Source: CS1-C013 sp964347265 (GTDB lineage Archaea > Aenigmatarchaeota > Aenigmatarchaeia > Aenigmatarchaeales > Aenigmatarchaeaceae). Taken from it: a stretch of 64,000 nucleotides of DNA. The position numbers and the translations under genes were made by a program. The notes below the pieces were generated by a model. It did not search any database, had not been told where the DNA came from, and saw only the letters and a program-made list of their open reading frames with translations. The first letter of the stretch is position 1. Every line of letters starts with the position of its first letter. The DNA lies in assembly GCA_964347265.1 (NCBI GenBank), contig CAYFXV010000003.1, positions 3,419-67,418 on the forward strand. Direction: 5' to 3'. Positions 24,754-33,609 of the stretch are shown here, piece after piece.

Positions 24754-26455
24754 TTTCTTCAGCAAGCTCAATCTCTTCTCTCATGTTCAATTCTTTTAAA
24801 ACTTTCAAATCATCTTCAGTAATAATAGTTGTTAGTTCATCTCCTTCTCTTATATGTCTTCCAACAACAGGTCCTTCAATAGAAATAGCAACCTTGTCTC
24901 CTGTAACAGCTTTTTCTAAAGACTTGTTTTCAGATTGTATTGCCTTTATTTCTCCAATCTCTTTTCCATTTTTCTTTAATTTATAACCAGTTTTTATTGT
25001 TCCTGCCAAAATCTCTACTCCAACAATTGCTGGATGTGAAACATGGAATGTATGTCCTGGAATAATTTTAATCTTAGCTGGCAAAGTTATTGTTTCTAAT
25101 TTTTCTAATCTAATTTTTTCTTGTGTTTCTTTGACAAATTCTTCATAACCTTCAGTAAGTTTGTAGATTATATTATTCTGTAAAATCTTTATTGACTTAT
25201 CCTTAGCCTCCTTTGATGCTATTTCATCAATATTAACATTAAAAGCAATTATAAGTTTTTTCATTCTGTCTTTAACAGCTTCTATTTCAATAACATCTTT
25301 TCTCAGTACTTTTCCTGTTTCAGCTTTTCTAATAGGAACTTTGTTTTTAAAAATTCCTATTAATGCTTCTAAACTTCCTAAATTGTCTGCTTTAAGAATT
25401 ATACCTTCTCCTGCTTTTTCAAATTCTATTTCTTCTATTCCTGCTTGCAATTCTTTTTTTATTTCTTCTATTTGACTTCCTTCATGAACTGAAGCTATAG
25501 GACTTCCTGCAATAACATTTTCTAATTCAGGAGCTGCAATTTTTATTCCTGCAGCAGCAGTGGTATAATCAATATTATCAAATCGTTTTTCAACTCTTAT
25601 TTCTTTTAATGGTCTTGGTTTTAACAAAGCCTTTATTTTTGTTACTATTGGTTTTTTTCCTCCAATTATTATCCAATCTCCTTTTTTTATTTCTCCATCA
25701 TAAAGAATAACATCAATTGTTGTTCCCAAACCTCTTAATTCTTTAACTTCTAATATAGAACCTCTACCAATTCCTCTAGAAACTTCCAATTGTTCTTTAA
25801 GAAATGCTTGAGTTAGTCCAGCTAAAACAACTAACAACTCAGAAACGCCTTCTCCTGTTATTCCAGAACAAGGAACAATTGAAACTGTTTTCTTAAAATC
25901 TGTTACTCTGTCAAATCTTTCACATTCAAATCCTCTTTCTGATAATTGCCCTACTAATTTGTAGAATTTTTTATCAAAATTCTGTTTAACCCAGTCTGGC
26001 TGTTTATTAAAACTTTCTAAAAAACATTCTCCCTCATTTTGGATCCAACCTTCTATTCTATCAATCTTTGTAGCAGCAACAAAAAATGGTGTTTTGAATT
26101 CTTTTAAAAATTGTAATGACTCTTCTGTTTGTGCTTGGAATCCTTCGTTTATATCAATAACTAGAATTGCTAAATCTGCAATAGAAGATCCTCTTTTTCT
26201 TATTGAAGTAAAGGCTTCGTGGCCAGGAGTGTCTATGAATAACAAACCTGGTATTGTAATTTCAATATTTAATTTCTCTAAAAGAGGACCGCATATTCTT
26301 TTTACAACATTTATTGGAATTTCTGTTGCTCCTATTGCTTGAGTTATTCCTCCTGCTTCTTTTGATTGAACAAAAGTTTTTCTAATCTTGTCTAGCAAAG
26401 TCGTTTTTCCATGGTCGACATGACCAATAGTAACTACAATAGGTTGCCTAATCAT
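24740..26455 (-). CDS. infB: translation initiation factor aIF5B
   Basis: GTPase that promotes subunit joining and initiator tRNA placement. G1 is TIGHVDHGKTTLLD, switch I AGGITQAIGAT, G3 DTPGHEAF and G4 ATKIDRIEGW. After these come domains II-IV with KAETGKVLRKDVIEIEAV, LPAKIKIIPGHTFHVSHPAI and a complete C-terminal EEIKLP end. About 571 residues, slightly short for archaea, without a visible intein. I chose ATG 26455 over TTG 26464. Confidence 0.97.
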   Translation of the reverse strand: MIRQPIVVTIGHVDHGKTTLLDKIRKTFVQSKEAGGITQAIGATEIPINVVKRICGPLLEKLNIEITIPGLLFIDTPGHEAFTSIRKRGSSIADLAILVIDINEGFQAQTEESLQFLKEFKTPFFVAATKIDRIEGWIQNEGECFLESFNKQPDWVKQNFDKKFYKLVGQLSERGFECERFDRVTDFKKTVSIVPCSGITGEGVSELLVVLAGLTQAFLKEQLEVSRGIGRGSILEVKELRGLGTTIDVILYDGEIKKGDWIIIGGKKPIVTKIKALLKPRPLKEIRVEKRFDNIDYTTAAAGIKIAAPELENVIAGSPIASVHEGSQIEEIKKELQAGIEEIEFEKAGEGIILKADNLGSLEALIGIFKNKVPIRKAETGKVLRKDVIEIEAVKDRMKKLIIAFNVNIDEIASKEAKDKSIKILQNNIIYKLTEGYEEFVKETQEKIRLEKLETITLPAKIKIIPGHTFHVSHPAIVGVEILAGTIKTGYKLKKNGKEIGEIKAIQSENKSLEKAVTGDKVAISIEGPVVGRHIREGDELTTIITEDDLKVLKELNMREEIELAEEIKLP

Positions 26456-26508
26456 AAGTATCAAGAATAATTAATTTTAGAATTATTTAAAAGGTTATAA
26501 AAAAAGAA

Positions 26509-27951
26509 TTAATCTACAAATTCGTAATATCTATAACCTTCATCTACTTTAGAAGTGCCAAGATTAGCAAGAACAAATTCTTTTTTAGGTTCTAATACGC
26601 ATTCTTCTATGCCTAAATCTTTTTCATGTAATCTTTCATAATCTTTAAGCGAGAGGTGTCCTTTTCTGTTTCTTTCTCTCTTATCTAAACTTTTCAATAG
26701 ATCAAGTTCTCTTACAACTTCTTTAAAATCTGGTTGTACAATTCCAGTAAATGCTTTGAACATAGAACCACTAGCATAAGAACCAAAAACGAACCTCATT
26801 CCACTCAAATCAGTACCTTGTTGTGATTCTAATTCTAGCATGCTGCTTAAACCCATATAAAGAGAACCTGTATATGTATTACCAGTTCTTTTAGCAGCCA
26901 CTGCGCCTTTTTCTATTTTTTCAGCAAAGAATTCTTTAAATTGTTCAGTTTCTCTAACCTTTTTTCTAAATATTTTGGTAGCCTTTACGTCCTCTCTTTT
27001 TGGTTCTGGACCAACTACCTTTTCAATTTCTTTCCACATTGGAGTATTTCTTCTTTCGCGTACATACAAAGGTACAGATGCGTATTCTGCCATTCTATGA
27101 AATGGTAGATGAAGTAATATTCTATTCACCTTTTCAGTTAACAATTCTCCGTCTTTAATCAAACCTTGTTTTATTGCTCTTTTTCTATAGTTTATAAGAG
27201 CAGCCTTAGAAGTATCCAAATAACATTCAATAGATAAAGGACCGTCCACAACAGCTGTATGTCTATTTACTGGTCTGAAAAAATCTCTTTCATCCCTACT
27301 AACTGTTGAAGTGATTTCTGCATTCATATTATTTTCTAATGCTATTAATCTAGGATTCTCTTTAACCAACATTGCAACAGAACCAGCGCCTTGAGTAACT
27401 TCTTCTCTAGATTCTAAAGGATAAGTTGCAACATCAGTTGCAATCACCACTCCATATTTTCCTCTGTTCTTTCCAGTTTCTATCCACTCAGCTAAAAGTT
27501 CTAAACCAGCTGTTGCGCCTGCACAAGCAAATTTTAAATCAAGAGGAGTACAATTTATCATCTCTCCTTTTTTACCCATTAACCTTTCAACAGCCCCAAC
27601 AATATACATGGCATTTGGTTTAGAATTATCAACAGGAGATTCAGTTCCAACATAAAATCTGCCTATTTCAGAAAGTTCAAGATCATTTTCTTCTATAAGT
27701 TTTTTAAAAGACATTGCACCCATTGTGACAGGATCTTGTTTTCCATCAACAAAACCAAACTGATAAGCGCCTATACCTCTAGCAAGATAAGATGGCAAAT
27801 TGGTTATATCTTTAAAAACTTCAGCAGATTTTCTTGATCTAGAAAATTCAGTTTCAATATATTCACCATTTACTCTTTCCTCTGGTACAAGATCTAATAA
27901 TGTGCTAGGAACATAAGAGGCCATAGCGTCAATGCCAATAGTTTGTTTCAT
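26509..27951 (-). CDS. hydroxymethylglutaryl-CoA synthase (bacterial/eukaryotic long type)
   Basis: Condenses acetyl-CoA with acetoacetyl-CoA to HMG-CoA, opening the mevalonate pathway. 480 residues. YVGTESPVDNSKP and the catalytic Cys in DLKFACAGATAGLE are clear. HLPFHRMAEYASVPL supplies the active-site His, and GSYASGSMFKAF the late Ser/Gly loop. The VDNSKP form and length fit the bacterial/eukaryotic type rather than the shorter standard archaeal enzyme. Divergent from the small membrane gene at 28166, with a 200-base shared promoter region. Confidence 0.93.
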   Translation of the reverse strand: MKQTIGIDAMASYVPSTLLDLVPEERVNGEYIETEFSRSRKSAEVFKDITNLPSYLARGIGAYQFGFVDGKQDPVTMGAMSFKKLIEENDLELSEIGRFYVGTESPVDNSKPNAMYIVGAVERLMGKKGEMINCTPLDLKFACAGATAGLELLAEWIETGKNRGKYGVVIATDVATYPLESREEVTQGAGSVAMLVKENPRLIALENNMNAEITSTVSRDERDFFRPVNRHTAVVDGPLSIECYLDTSKAALINYRKRAIKQGLIKDGELLTEKVNRILLHLPFHRMAEYASVPLYVRERRNTPMWKEIEKVVGPEPKREDVKATKIFRKKVRETEQFKEFFAEKIEKGAVAAKRTGNTYTGSLYMGLSSMLELESQQGTDLSGMRFVFGSYASGSMFKAFTGIVQPDFKEVVRELDLLKSLDKRERNRKGHLSLKDYERLHEKDLGIEECVLEPKKEFVLANLGTSKVDEGYRYYEFVD

Positions 27952-28022
27952 TTTATCACCAAAAAATTAATCAGAATAATATAAACGTTGAAATATAAAT
28001 CTAACTACGGCATTTTTAAAAA

Positions 28023-28058
28023 TAAGACAAAAGTCGTAAACAGGATTTAAATTTAAAT
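28023..28058 (-). promoter_or_regulatory. HMG-CoA synthase promoter with degenerate operator-like repeat
   Basis: On the minus strand ATTTAAATTTAAAT (28045-28058) is a good TATA box. It is followed by TTACGAC-TTTT-GTCTTA (28023-28039), a near-palindrome with the same placement as TTACCAC-N5-GTGGTAA at the other mevalonate promoters. It matches that element only partly. Confidence 0.4.
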
Positions 28059-28096
28059 AATTTTTGTTTTACAATTTTTCAGTTTTCTTCTTGAGA

Positions 28097-28135
28097 TTTT
28101 ATAAAGATTTTTTACTACTGCCAAGGTAAAAAAAT
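28097..28135 (+). promoter_or_regulatory. TATA box plus inverted repeat before the 28166 gene
   Basis: TTTTATAAAG (28097-28106) is followed by the inverted arms ATTTTTTAC (28107-28115) and GTAAAAAAAT (28126-28135), around TACTGCCAAG. TTACTACTGCC resembles TTACCACTGCC at 33577. Placement immediately after the TATA box suggests a repressor site. Confidence 0.5.
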
Positions 28136-28165
28136 ATTTTGTACAAGTTTTCACAAAAAGGTATT

Positions 28166-28414
28166 ATGACTAAAGGAAAATTCCTTGCAGGAACTGCAAC
28201 AACTACTGGATATGCATATTTGTACAGCGTGACTGATTTAGCTTCAAAATATTTATTAAAATCAGCTCCAGATGGTTTAATTGATAAGATTCTTTGGGGA
28301 GTAACAAATGCTCCTGCATATTTAGCAATAGGTGCTACTCTTGTAGGTGGTGCTTGGGTTGCTTCAAAATTAATTCCAGGTTATCTTAGAAAGAAAAGTG
28401 AAGGAGAAAAATAA
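28166..28414 (+). CDS. small membrane protein
   Basis: About 82 residues from ATG 28166, which has AAAGGT 5 bases upstream (TTG 28139 would extend it by nine). Two hydrophobic stretches (ATTTGYAYLYSVTDLASKYLL and APAYLAIGATLVGGAWVASKL) with a charged end RKKSEGEK. Gly/Ala-rich helices suggest tight packing. Unknown family. The next gene begins 14 bases after its stop. Confidence 0.6.
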   Translation: MTKGKFLAGTATTTGYAYLYSVTDLASKYLLKSAPDGLIDKILWGVTNAPAYLAIGATLVGGAWVASKLIPGYLRKKSEGEK

Positions 28415-28428
28415 GGAGTTAGTTTAAT

Positions 28429-28830
28429 ATGTCTACAATAATACCAGTTGAGAAAAATGGAAAAGTTGAGATGGAATCAAGACCTCTAAGACAGTATCAA
28501 GTAGAACTTTCAACTGAGAAAGGTTATTTAATGGTAAATTGCCCTTGTGGAGGAATAAAAAGAATTAATCCAAAAGCTTACATGTTAGAGGGTAAATTGA
28601 TGGAATCTGTAAGAGAAGAAAAACATACTTGTGGTAGAAAGTTCCAAACATATGTTAAAATGGTTAATGGAAGACCTGACATTAGAGTAGCTGTAACAAA
28701 ACATCACATACCTCTAAGATTATTTGATCTCAATTTTGGAATGGAAGAAATACAAGGTGGTGTAGAGTTCAAAATTGATAACAATGGTTCAGATACTCAA
28801 ATACCGCAAGGACCTGTTAAACTCAGTTAA
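28429..28830 (+). CDS. hypothetical protein with a CPCGG/CG zinc-like motif
   Basis: 133 residues. VNCPCGGIKRINPKAYM and EEKHTCGRKFQTYVK give two Cys pairs typical of a small zinc or nucleic-acid-binding fold, followed by an acidic C-terminus. An AAGGAG ribosome binding site precedes ATG. Co-transcribed with the small membrane protein upstream and ends at a clear hairpin. I do not recognise the family. Confidence 0.65.
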   Translation: MSTIIPVEKNGKVEMESRPLRQYQVELSTEKGYLMVNCPCGGIKRINPKAYMLEGKLMESVREEKHTCGRKFQTYVKMVNGRPDIRVAVTKHHIPLRLFDLNFGMEEIQGGVEFKIDNNGSDTQIPQGPVKLS

Positions 28831-28835
28831 GTTAA

Positions 28836-28871
28836 TAATTGGATCGATTTTTTCCTTTTTTGATCCAATTA
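28836..28871. terminator. 10-bp inverted repeat with T-tracts between convergent genes
   Basis: TAATTGGATC (28836-28845) pairs perfectly with GATCCAATTA (28862-28871), around a T-rich loop. It lies between the ends of the 28429 gene and the IPP isomerase gene, suiting a transcript end for both strands. Confidence 0.65.
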
Positions 28872-28892
28872 TAATAATTTAAAGAACATAAC

Positions 28893-29927
28893 TCAACGGC
28901 AAATCAGTTTTCTTTGTTCAGCCCAGTCCTTAATTTCTCCTGTTAAAATATATTTTGCTTTTCTCAATTCTTCTATATTTTTAGAACCAGTTAGAATCAT
29001 TGCTGTTTTTAGTTCTTTTTCTATTCTATCAATAAATTCTTCAACACCTTTCTTTCCCTGTTTTTTCAAGACTCTTAGAAATGGTAAAGCCATTCCACAC
29101 ATGTCTGCTCCTAAAACAATTGATCTTGCAATATCAATTCCAGACCTAATTCCGCCAGTAGCAATTAATGGTAAGCCAACTTTACATTCTAAAATTGATA
29201 TTGGGGTTGGTATGCCCCAGTTTACAAAACTGCTAAAATTATTTCCAGATCTTATTCCATCAACCACAATCCAATTGGTACCTCCAAATCCTCCCACATC
29301 TATTGCTTTTACACCAGCCTCTTTTAGCTTTAGTGCAACCTCTTTACAAATTCCAAAACCAACTTCTTTCCCAATAATAGGACATCTCAATTCCATGCAC
29401 AATTTTTTTAATGAACGGAGAGACCCATTGAAATTAATATCTCCTTCTTTCTGAAATAATTCTTGAGAAGGATTGATATGAACAAATAATGCATCTGCTT
29501 CCACGTATTCTAGTGCATCTTCAATTTTTTTTGTTCCAAATTCTTTTAACTGATACAGTCCTATGTTACTAAACAGAAAAATATGGGGGGCCACATCTCT
29601 TACATAATAAGTTTCTTTTAGTTTGGGGTTTTCTATCATGGCTCTTTGAGACCCTAATGAGAAGCCTATACCTTTTTTTTCTGCTACTTCTGCTAGATCT
29701 TTGTTTATTTGTTCTGCTTCTAATGTTCCTCCTGTCATTGAAGCTATTGTTAAGGGTAAGCTAAATTTTTTTTCCAAGAATGTTGTTGTTGTATCTATCT
29801 CGCTCAAACTCAATTCTGGCAGAGAATTATGAATAAGAATCACGTCTTCAAAACATTTTTTCTGACTTTCAACATCATTATCTAGACATATTCTTAAGTG
29901 ATCTCTCTTTCTTTGCTCTGTTGACAT
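28893..29927 (-). CDS. fni: isopentenyl-diphosphate delta-isomerase, type 2
   Basis: FMN-dependent enzyme interconverting IPP and DMAPP, needed to prime isoprenoid chains. 344 residues: RKRDHLRICLD start, ASMTGG flavin loop, GSQRAM, HINPSQELFQKEGD substrate loop, GKEVGFG, VGGFGGTNW and ATGGIRSG, all family landmarks. Start at ATG 29927 is conserved. It sits with the mevalonate genes on the same strand but with its own TATA-like TATTTAAATATG. Confidence 0.96.
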   Translation of the reverse strand: MSTEQRKRDHLRICLDNDVESQKKCFEDVILIHNSLPELSLSEIDTTTTFLEKKFSLPLTIASMTGGTLEAEQINKDLAEVAEKKGIGFSLGSQRAMIENPKLKETYYVRDVAPHIFLFSNIGLYQLKEFGTKKIEDALEYVEADALFVHINPSQELFQKEGDINFNGSLRSLKKLCMELRCPIIGKEVGFGICKEVALKLKEAGVKAIDVGGFGGTNWIVVDGIRSGNNFSSFVNWGIPTPISILECKVGLPLIATGGIRSGIDIARSIVLGADMCGMALPFLRVLKKQGKKGVEEFIDRIEKELKTAMILTGSKNIEELRKAKYILTGEIKDWAEQRKLICR

Positions 29928-29970
29928 ATTAAAAGAATGAGATGAAATAGTATTTAAATATGTATATTTG

Positions 29971-30131
29971 GGTACGATGGGAGTCGAATCAAAAGAATCT
30001 TTTTAATATTTTCTCATCAGAAGTTCTAATAAGATCTGGAAGTTCCTTTAAATCTTTTTCTTTATTAAACTTTCTCCAACCTCTCACCCAAAACCACCAA
30101 AGCACTTAAAGATTACTTTACAATTTAGATT
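29971..30131. other. intergenic region with tRNA-3'-end-like fragment and an ORF scrap
   Basis: On the minus strand 29971-29990 reads GATTCGACTCCCATCGTACC, like the T-loop and acceptor end of a tRNA, but the rest of a tRNA is absent. Immediately beside it, 30105-29989 is a 38-codon GTG frame (WVRGWRKFNKEKDLKELPDL) that looks like a protein tail. Together they may be debris of a past insertion. The 30132 gene promoter also lies here. Confidence 0.3.
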
Positions 30132-31013
30132 ATGTTCAAACCAAGAAAAACGAAACCTAGATTTCCAGCACAAAATGAAGTTTTCTTTTCTGTAAAAAAT
30201 AATCCTTCAACATATGAAGAAATAAGTCAGAGAACAGGAAAATCAAAAGAGCAACTATACACTCATGTAATCAGTTTAAATAAAAAGGGTATAGTTGGAA
30301 CAGTAAACATGAGTTTAGGTAAGAGTGGGAGCAGTTATGGATATTCTTCATATGAACTTGTTGGTAAACTAATAAAAAAATCAATAATCTATGTTTTGGG
30401 AGATGAAACACTTCTTGGTAAAAGAATAATAAGAGATATGCCAGCAGAATTGACTCAAGGAATGAAAAAAGGTATAACCACAAGATTAATACCTAAACTT
30501 CCGTATGATGCTGCTGAAGTTATCCGTGATTATATGCGTGAACATGTTGTTTGTAGATATCCATTTGATACTAAAGAACATGAAGTGGAGATAGTAAATC
30601 CTGGAGGAGAATTTGCTCATGAAAACTTTCCAAAATCAAAGTATGCAACAGACTTTGTCTTACCATTAGGAGCTCCTGTATTGGCTGCTCATGAAGGGAC
30701 TGTTATGTCAGCGAAACATGATTCTGATGTTCATTTATCACCAGCAGAAGTAAAACATTTAACCATAGATGAAAAAATAAATTTAGCATCAAAATATGCA
30801 AATCTTGTAGAAATACGTCATAAAGATGGATTTTTTACTGAATATGCTCATTTAACAAAAAGAGAAGTTGTATCAGAAGAAGATGTGAAAGAAGGGGATG
30901 TAATAGGTTATGTTGGTATGTCTAGAATAACAAGTTTGTCATATTTACATATCAATGCTTTCAAGATGGAGAATGAAAAACCTATAAGCATTCCTGTGAA
31001 GTTTATTGAGTAA
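30132..31013 (+). CDS. winged-helix-like domain fused to a degenerate M23 (LytM) domain
   Basis: 293 residues. The first 80 look like an HTH (NEVFFSVKNNPSTYEEISQR, then TGKSKEQLYTHVISLNKKGI). Residues 160-290 follow the M23 metallopeptidase pattern: KYATDFVLPLGAPVLAAHEG, VEIRHKDGFFTEYAHL, VKEGDVIGYVGMS, YLHINAF. Asp174, His240 and His273 are retained. The usual metal His of HxxxD is Lys170, and the first His of HxH is Tyr271. No signal peptide. Archaea mostly lack peptidoglycan, so a binding or regulatory role is more likely than hydrolysis. Confidence 0.75.
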   Translation: MFKPRKTKPRFPAQNEVFFSVKNNPSTYEEISQRTGKSKEQLYTHVISLNKKGIVGTVNMSLGKSGSSYGYSSYELVGKLIKKSIIYVLGDETLLGKRIIRDMPAELTQGMKKGITTRLIPKLPYDAAEVIRDYMREHVVCRYPFDTKEHEVEIVNPGGEFAHENFPKSKYATDFVLPLGAPVLAAHEGTVMSAKHDSDVHLSPAEVKHLTIDEKINLASKYANLVEIRHKDGFFTEYAHLTKREVVSEEDVKEGDVIGYVGMSRITSLSYLHINAFKMENEKPISIPVKFIE

Positions 31014-31022
31014 ATTCAGGAT

Positions 31023-31526
31023 TTAAGTTTTAATCATACCATTTTCATTTCTTTTAACTAGAATCTTAAAAAAGTCTCTTATTGTTAGCTCTTCAAGTAG
31101 AGAATAGTCCTTAAAGACAGATGGAATGTCTAGCGTATCATTAAGTTGAAGTATTTTTTTGGCTGCCTTTTTATTGACTTCTTCTAAAGGCTTTTGTACA
31201 CACAAACCTAATTCTGGATCTTTTCTATAAGCTCTACATACCCAAGATCTATTATCATATCTTGAACATCGTCCTGAATCATTTAAAAATGGACAAAGAA
31301 AATATTTCTTATCGTTTCTAAGTTTTTTTGGTTTATTAAAAATATCTACTATTTCTTTTTCAGTTAAATTATCAACTAAGAAAGCAAATTCTATATAAGT
31401 TAGTTTCACATCTTCTATGCAACATTTATGACAATTGGGATCGCATAACTCCGAACCATCTTTCATATTTGCATAAATTTTTTGTAATTGTCTTTTTTGA
31501 AATCTTTTAAGTGGTATTAATTGCAT
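31023..31526 (-). CDS. YkgJ-family cysteine cluster protein
   Basis: 167 residues with the family signature: CDPNCHKCCIEDVKLT (about 28-43), then CPFLNDSGRCSRYDNRSWVC and RAYRKDPELGLC. The eight or so cysteines probably bind zinc or an iron-sulfur cluster (PF03692). Biological role of the family is unsettled. ATG 31526 at MQLIPLKRF. It precedes the mevalonate kinases by about 30 bases on their 3' side, possibly the last gene of that transcript. Confidence 0.85.
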   Translation of the reverse strand: MQLIPLKRFQKRQLQKIYANMKDGSELCDPNCHKCCIEDVKLTYIEFAFLVDNLTEKEIVDIFNKPKKLRNDKKYFLCPFLNDSGRCSRYDNRSWVCRAYRKDPELGLCVQKPLEEVNKKAAKKILQLNDTLDIPSVFKDYSLLEELTIRDFFKILVKRNENGMIKT

Positions 31527-31586
31527 AATTTAAGAAAGAACACTAAAAAATTTAAACCCTTTGATTAAGAAATTAAAGCTTAAATT

Positions 31587-32558
31587 CTATTTTTCTACTC
31601 TTACTCCCTCTGCATTAAGTTTAACTTCTATAAATGTGCCATGTTCTTTTTCAATTGCATTTACCACATTATTAAAATTCTCTTTATCAGTTATAGCAAT
31701 CATACAGTCTCCGCCACCAGCTCCTGATAATTTTGCTCCATACGCTCCTACATTTTTTGATGCAGATATTAATTTTTCTAATTCAAGAGAACTAACATCA
31801 AGACCTCTTAACAATTCTTGATTAAAATTCATCAATTTACCAACTCTTTTCCAATTATTTTTTTGAATTTCAATTCTAGCTTCATCTACTATTTTTGCAC
31901 TGTCATCAAAATTCTTATTAATTGTTTCTGGATTTTCAGCTAATTTTCTATATAGCATTTTTACCAAAGTAGCTGTATCTGCTTTAATACCAGTATAACC
32001 AACAACTAAAGGAAGTTCTTTAATATTAATTGGTTCTATGATTTTTCCTCCAGTAACGAAATATAATGTTCCTCCATATATGGCAGCTGCCACATCAAAT
32101 CCTGAACCAACATCTTGAATGTCTAAAACAGTTTTGTAAGAAAGATCAAACAATTCTTTGTTATTAATTTTAATTCCAAACAGTTCAGACAAACCTTTTA
32201 ATGTGGAAACAGTAACTGCAGAAGAGCTTCCTAAACCAAATTTACTAGAGAATTCACTTTTAGTTTTTACATCAAGACCACTTTCAATTTTATATTTCTC
32301 AAAAAAATTTTTAATAGCAGTAAGAACAAATCTAACTTTTTTAGGATGTTGCTTTCTCAAATTTCTTATAGAAATTTTATAATCTTCAATATTCATGTCA
32401 GGAGCATTCAGAAAAATTTTATTATCATTTCTTTTATTCAATGAAACACTTATTCTATGGTCAACAGCAGTAACTATGCAAGGTCTGTTATGAACAACAG
32501 CGTGATCACCAAATAACATTAATTTTCCAGGAGCAGAAACTTTAATCATTTTAATCAT
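31587..32558 (-). CDS. GHMP kinase, phosphomevalonate-kinase-like
   Basis: 323 residues. GHMP motif 1 is KVSAPGKLMLFGDHAVVHNR, motif 2 KFGLGSSSAVTVS (ATP phosphate loop), motif 3 GAYGAKLSGAGGGDCM. The middle reads DVGSGFDVAAAIYGGTLYF, as in phosphomevalonate kinases, where mevalonate kinases have GxPSGxDN. Probable reaction: phosphomevalonate to diphosphomevalonate. A mevalonate kinase misname is possible. ATG 32558 overlaps the decarboxylase stop (TAATG), so translation is coupled. Confidence 0.8.
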   Translation of the reverse strand: MIKMIKVSAPGKLMLFGDHAVVHNRPCIVTAVDHRISVSLNKRNDNKIFLNAPDMNIEDYKISIRNLRKQHPKKVRFVLTAIKNFFEKYKIESGLDVKTKSEFSSKFGLGSSSAVTVSTLKGLSELFGIKINNKELFDLSYKTVLDIQDVGSGFDVAAAIYGGTLYFVTGGKIIEPINIKELPLVVGYTGIKADTATLVKMLYRKLAENPETINKNFDDSAKIVDEARIEIQKNNWKRVGKLMNFNQELLRGLDVSSLELEKLISASKNVGAYGAKLSGAGGGDCMIAITDKENFNNVVNAIEKEHGTFIEVKLNAEGVRVEK

Positions 32559-33541
32559 TAGAACAAGTGTTTACTTACTGCCTTGGTATCACCGCCTGGT
32601 CGATTGTGAATTGTATTGATGACACCTTCTATTTGATTTAATCTTTTTTCAACTTCTCTTACATATTCAGGTAAGGTGATAACATGGACATTTGGACCTG
32701 CATCAATAGTCTTGTAAGCTTCTATTCCCTCTTCTCTCCAAGATTGAATTTCATTTATTATTCTAACAGTAGTTGGAGACCAGTAAACCAAAGGTGGTTT
32801 AGTTGTCATCATAACAGAATGTAGAAGGAAACTTTCAAACTCAATTGTTTCTCCTATTTTCTTGAAATCCTTTTCTGCAAGACCTTCTTTTATTTTTTTA
32901 ATATTTATTGAAGACATTTTTACAAAACTGTCATAAAAAGGACATGTCTCCATGCTCATTGCCATTCCTGATCTTGAAGAAACCTTTTTTTCTTCAGGTT
33001 TAACAATTGCTACAACATCTCTTAAATCAAAATAATTCTCATCATAAAGTTGATGAGCATAAGACTCTTCACTTCTTTTACCAGAAAACCAATGAACATA
33101 TCCTCCTTTAATTGATCTAGAAGAAGAACCACTTCCTTTTCTAGAAAGAATTGAAAGTTCTTTTTCATCTAATTCTAGTCCTAATGCAGCACACCCTGCA
33201 ACTGTTAGTGCAGCAAAACCAGAAGCAGATGAAGCTAAACCAGCACCTTTTGGAAAATTATTATTTGATACTACTTTTGCTTTGAGAATAGTGTTTGCAT
33301 ATTTTCTTAGATTGTCTAAATGTCTAATGATTTTTAATAAAGGTTTTCCATTCTGTAATATACCATTAATATAGGCAATATCTTTTCCATAATGTTTTGA
33401 GAATTCAACTGTTGTATGAGTATTTAATTTGTCAACAGTCATTGATAAACTGCTTCTTGTTGGAATAAACAAATGAGGATCTGCTTTTCCCCAGTATTTA
33501 ACAAATGCTATGTTTGAATTAGCAATCGCACTTCCTTTCAC
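32558..33541 (-). CDS. mvaD: mevalonate (di)phosphate decarboxylase
   Basis: KGSAIANSNIAFVKYWGKAD is the family start, then FPKGAGLASSASGFAAL phosphate loop, RKGSGSSSRSIKGGYVHW and TIDAGPNVHV with the conserved catalytic Asp. It decarboxylates diphosphomevalonate to IPP, or phosphomevalonate to isopentenyl phosphate in lineages with IPK. I start at GTG 33541, where the conserved sequence begins; the frame upstream to 33583 overlaps the operator. First gene of a unit with the PMK-like kinase and perhaps YkgJ. Confidence 0.9.
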   Translation of the reverse strand: MKGSAIANSNIAFVKYWGKADPHLFIPTRSSLSMTVDKLNTHTTVEFSKHYGKDIAYINGILQNGKPLLKIIRHLDNLRKYANTILKAKVVSNNNFPKGAGLASSASGFAALTVAGCAALGLELDEKELSILSRKGSGSSSRSIKGGYVHWFSGKRSEESYAHQLYDENYFDLRDVVAIVKPEEKKVSSRSGMAMSMETCPFYDSFVKMSSINIKKIKEGLAEKDFKKIGETIEFESFLLHSVMMTTKPPLVYWSPTTVRIINEIQSWREEGIEAYKTIDAGPNVHVITLPEYVREVEKRLNQIEGVINTIHNRPGGDTKAVSKHLF

Positions 33542-33576
33542 GTTTCTATTTATGATAAAATTCCTATGGCACTTTG

Positions 33577-33609
33577 TTACCACTGCCGGTGGTAAAAAAA
33601 GTTTATATT
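33577..33609 (-). promoter_or_regulatory. TATA box and TTACCAC-N5-GTGGTAA operator of mvaD
   Basis: Minus-strand TATA AATATAAAC (33601-33609) is followed by a perfect inverted repeat of TTACCAC (33577-33583) and GTGGTAA (33589-33595) with a 5-base centre. It should cover the transcription start. The same element lies at 34953-34971. Confidence 0.7.

Noticed and set aside
30132..31013. Secreted peptidoglycan hydrolase
   Set aside because: There is no signal peptide and two catalytic/metal residues are replaced, so a simple lysin call is not supported.
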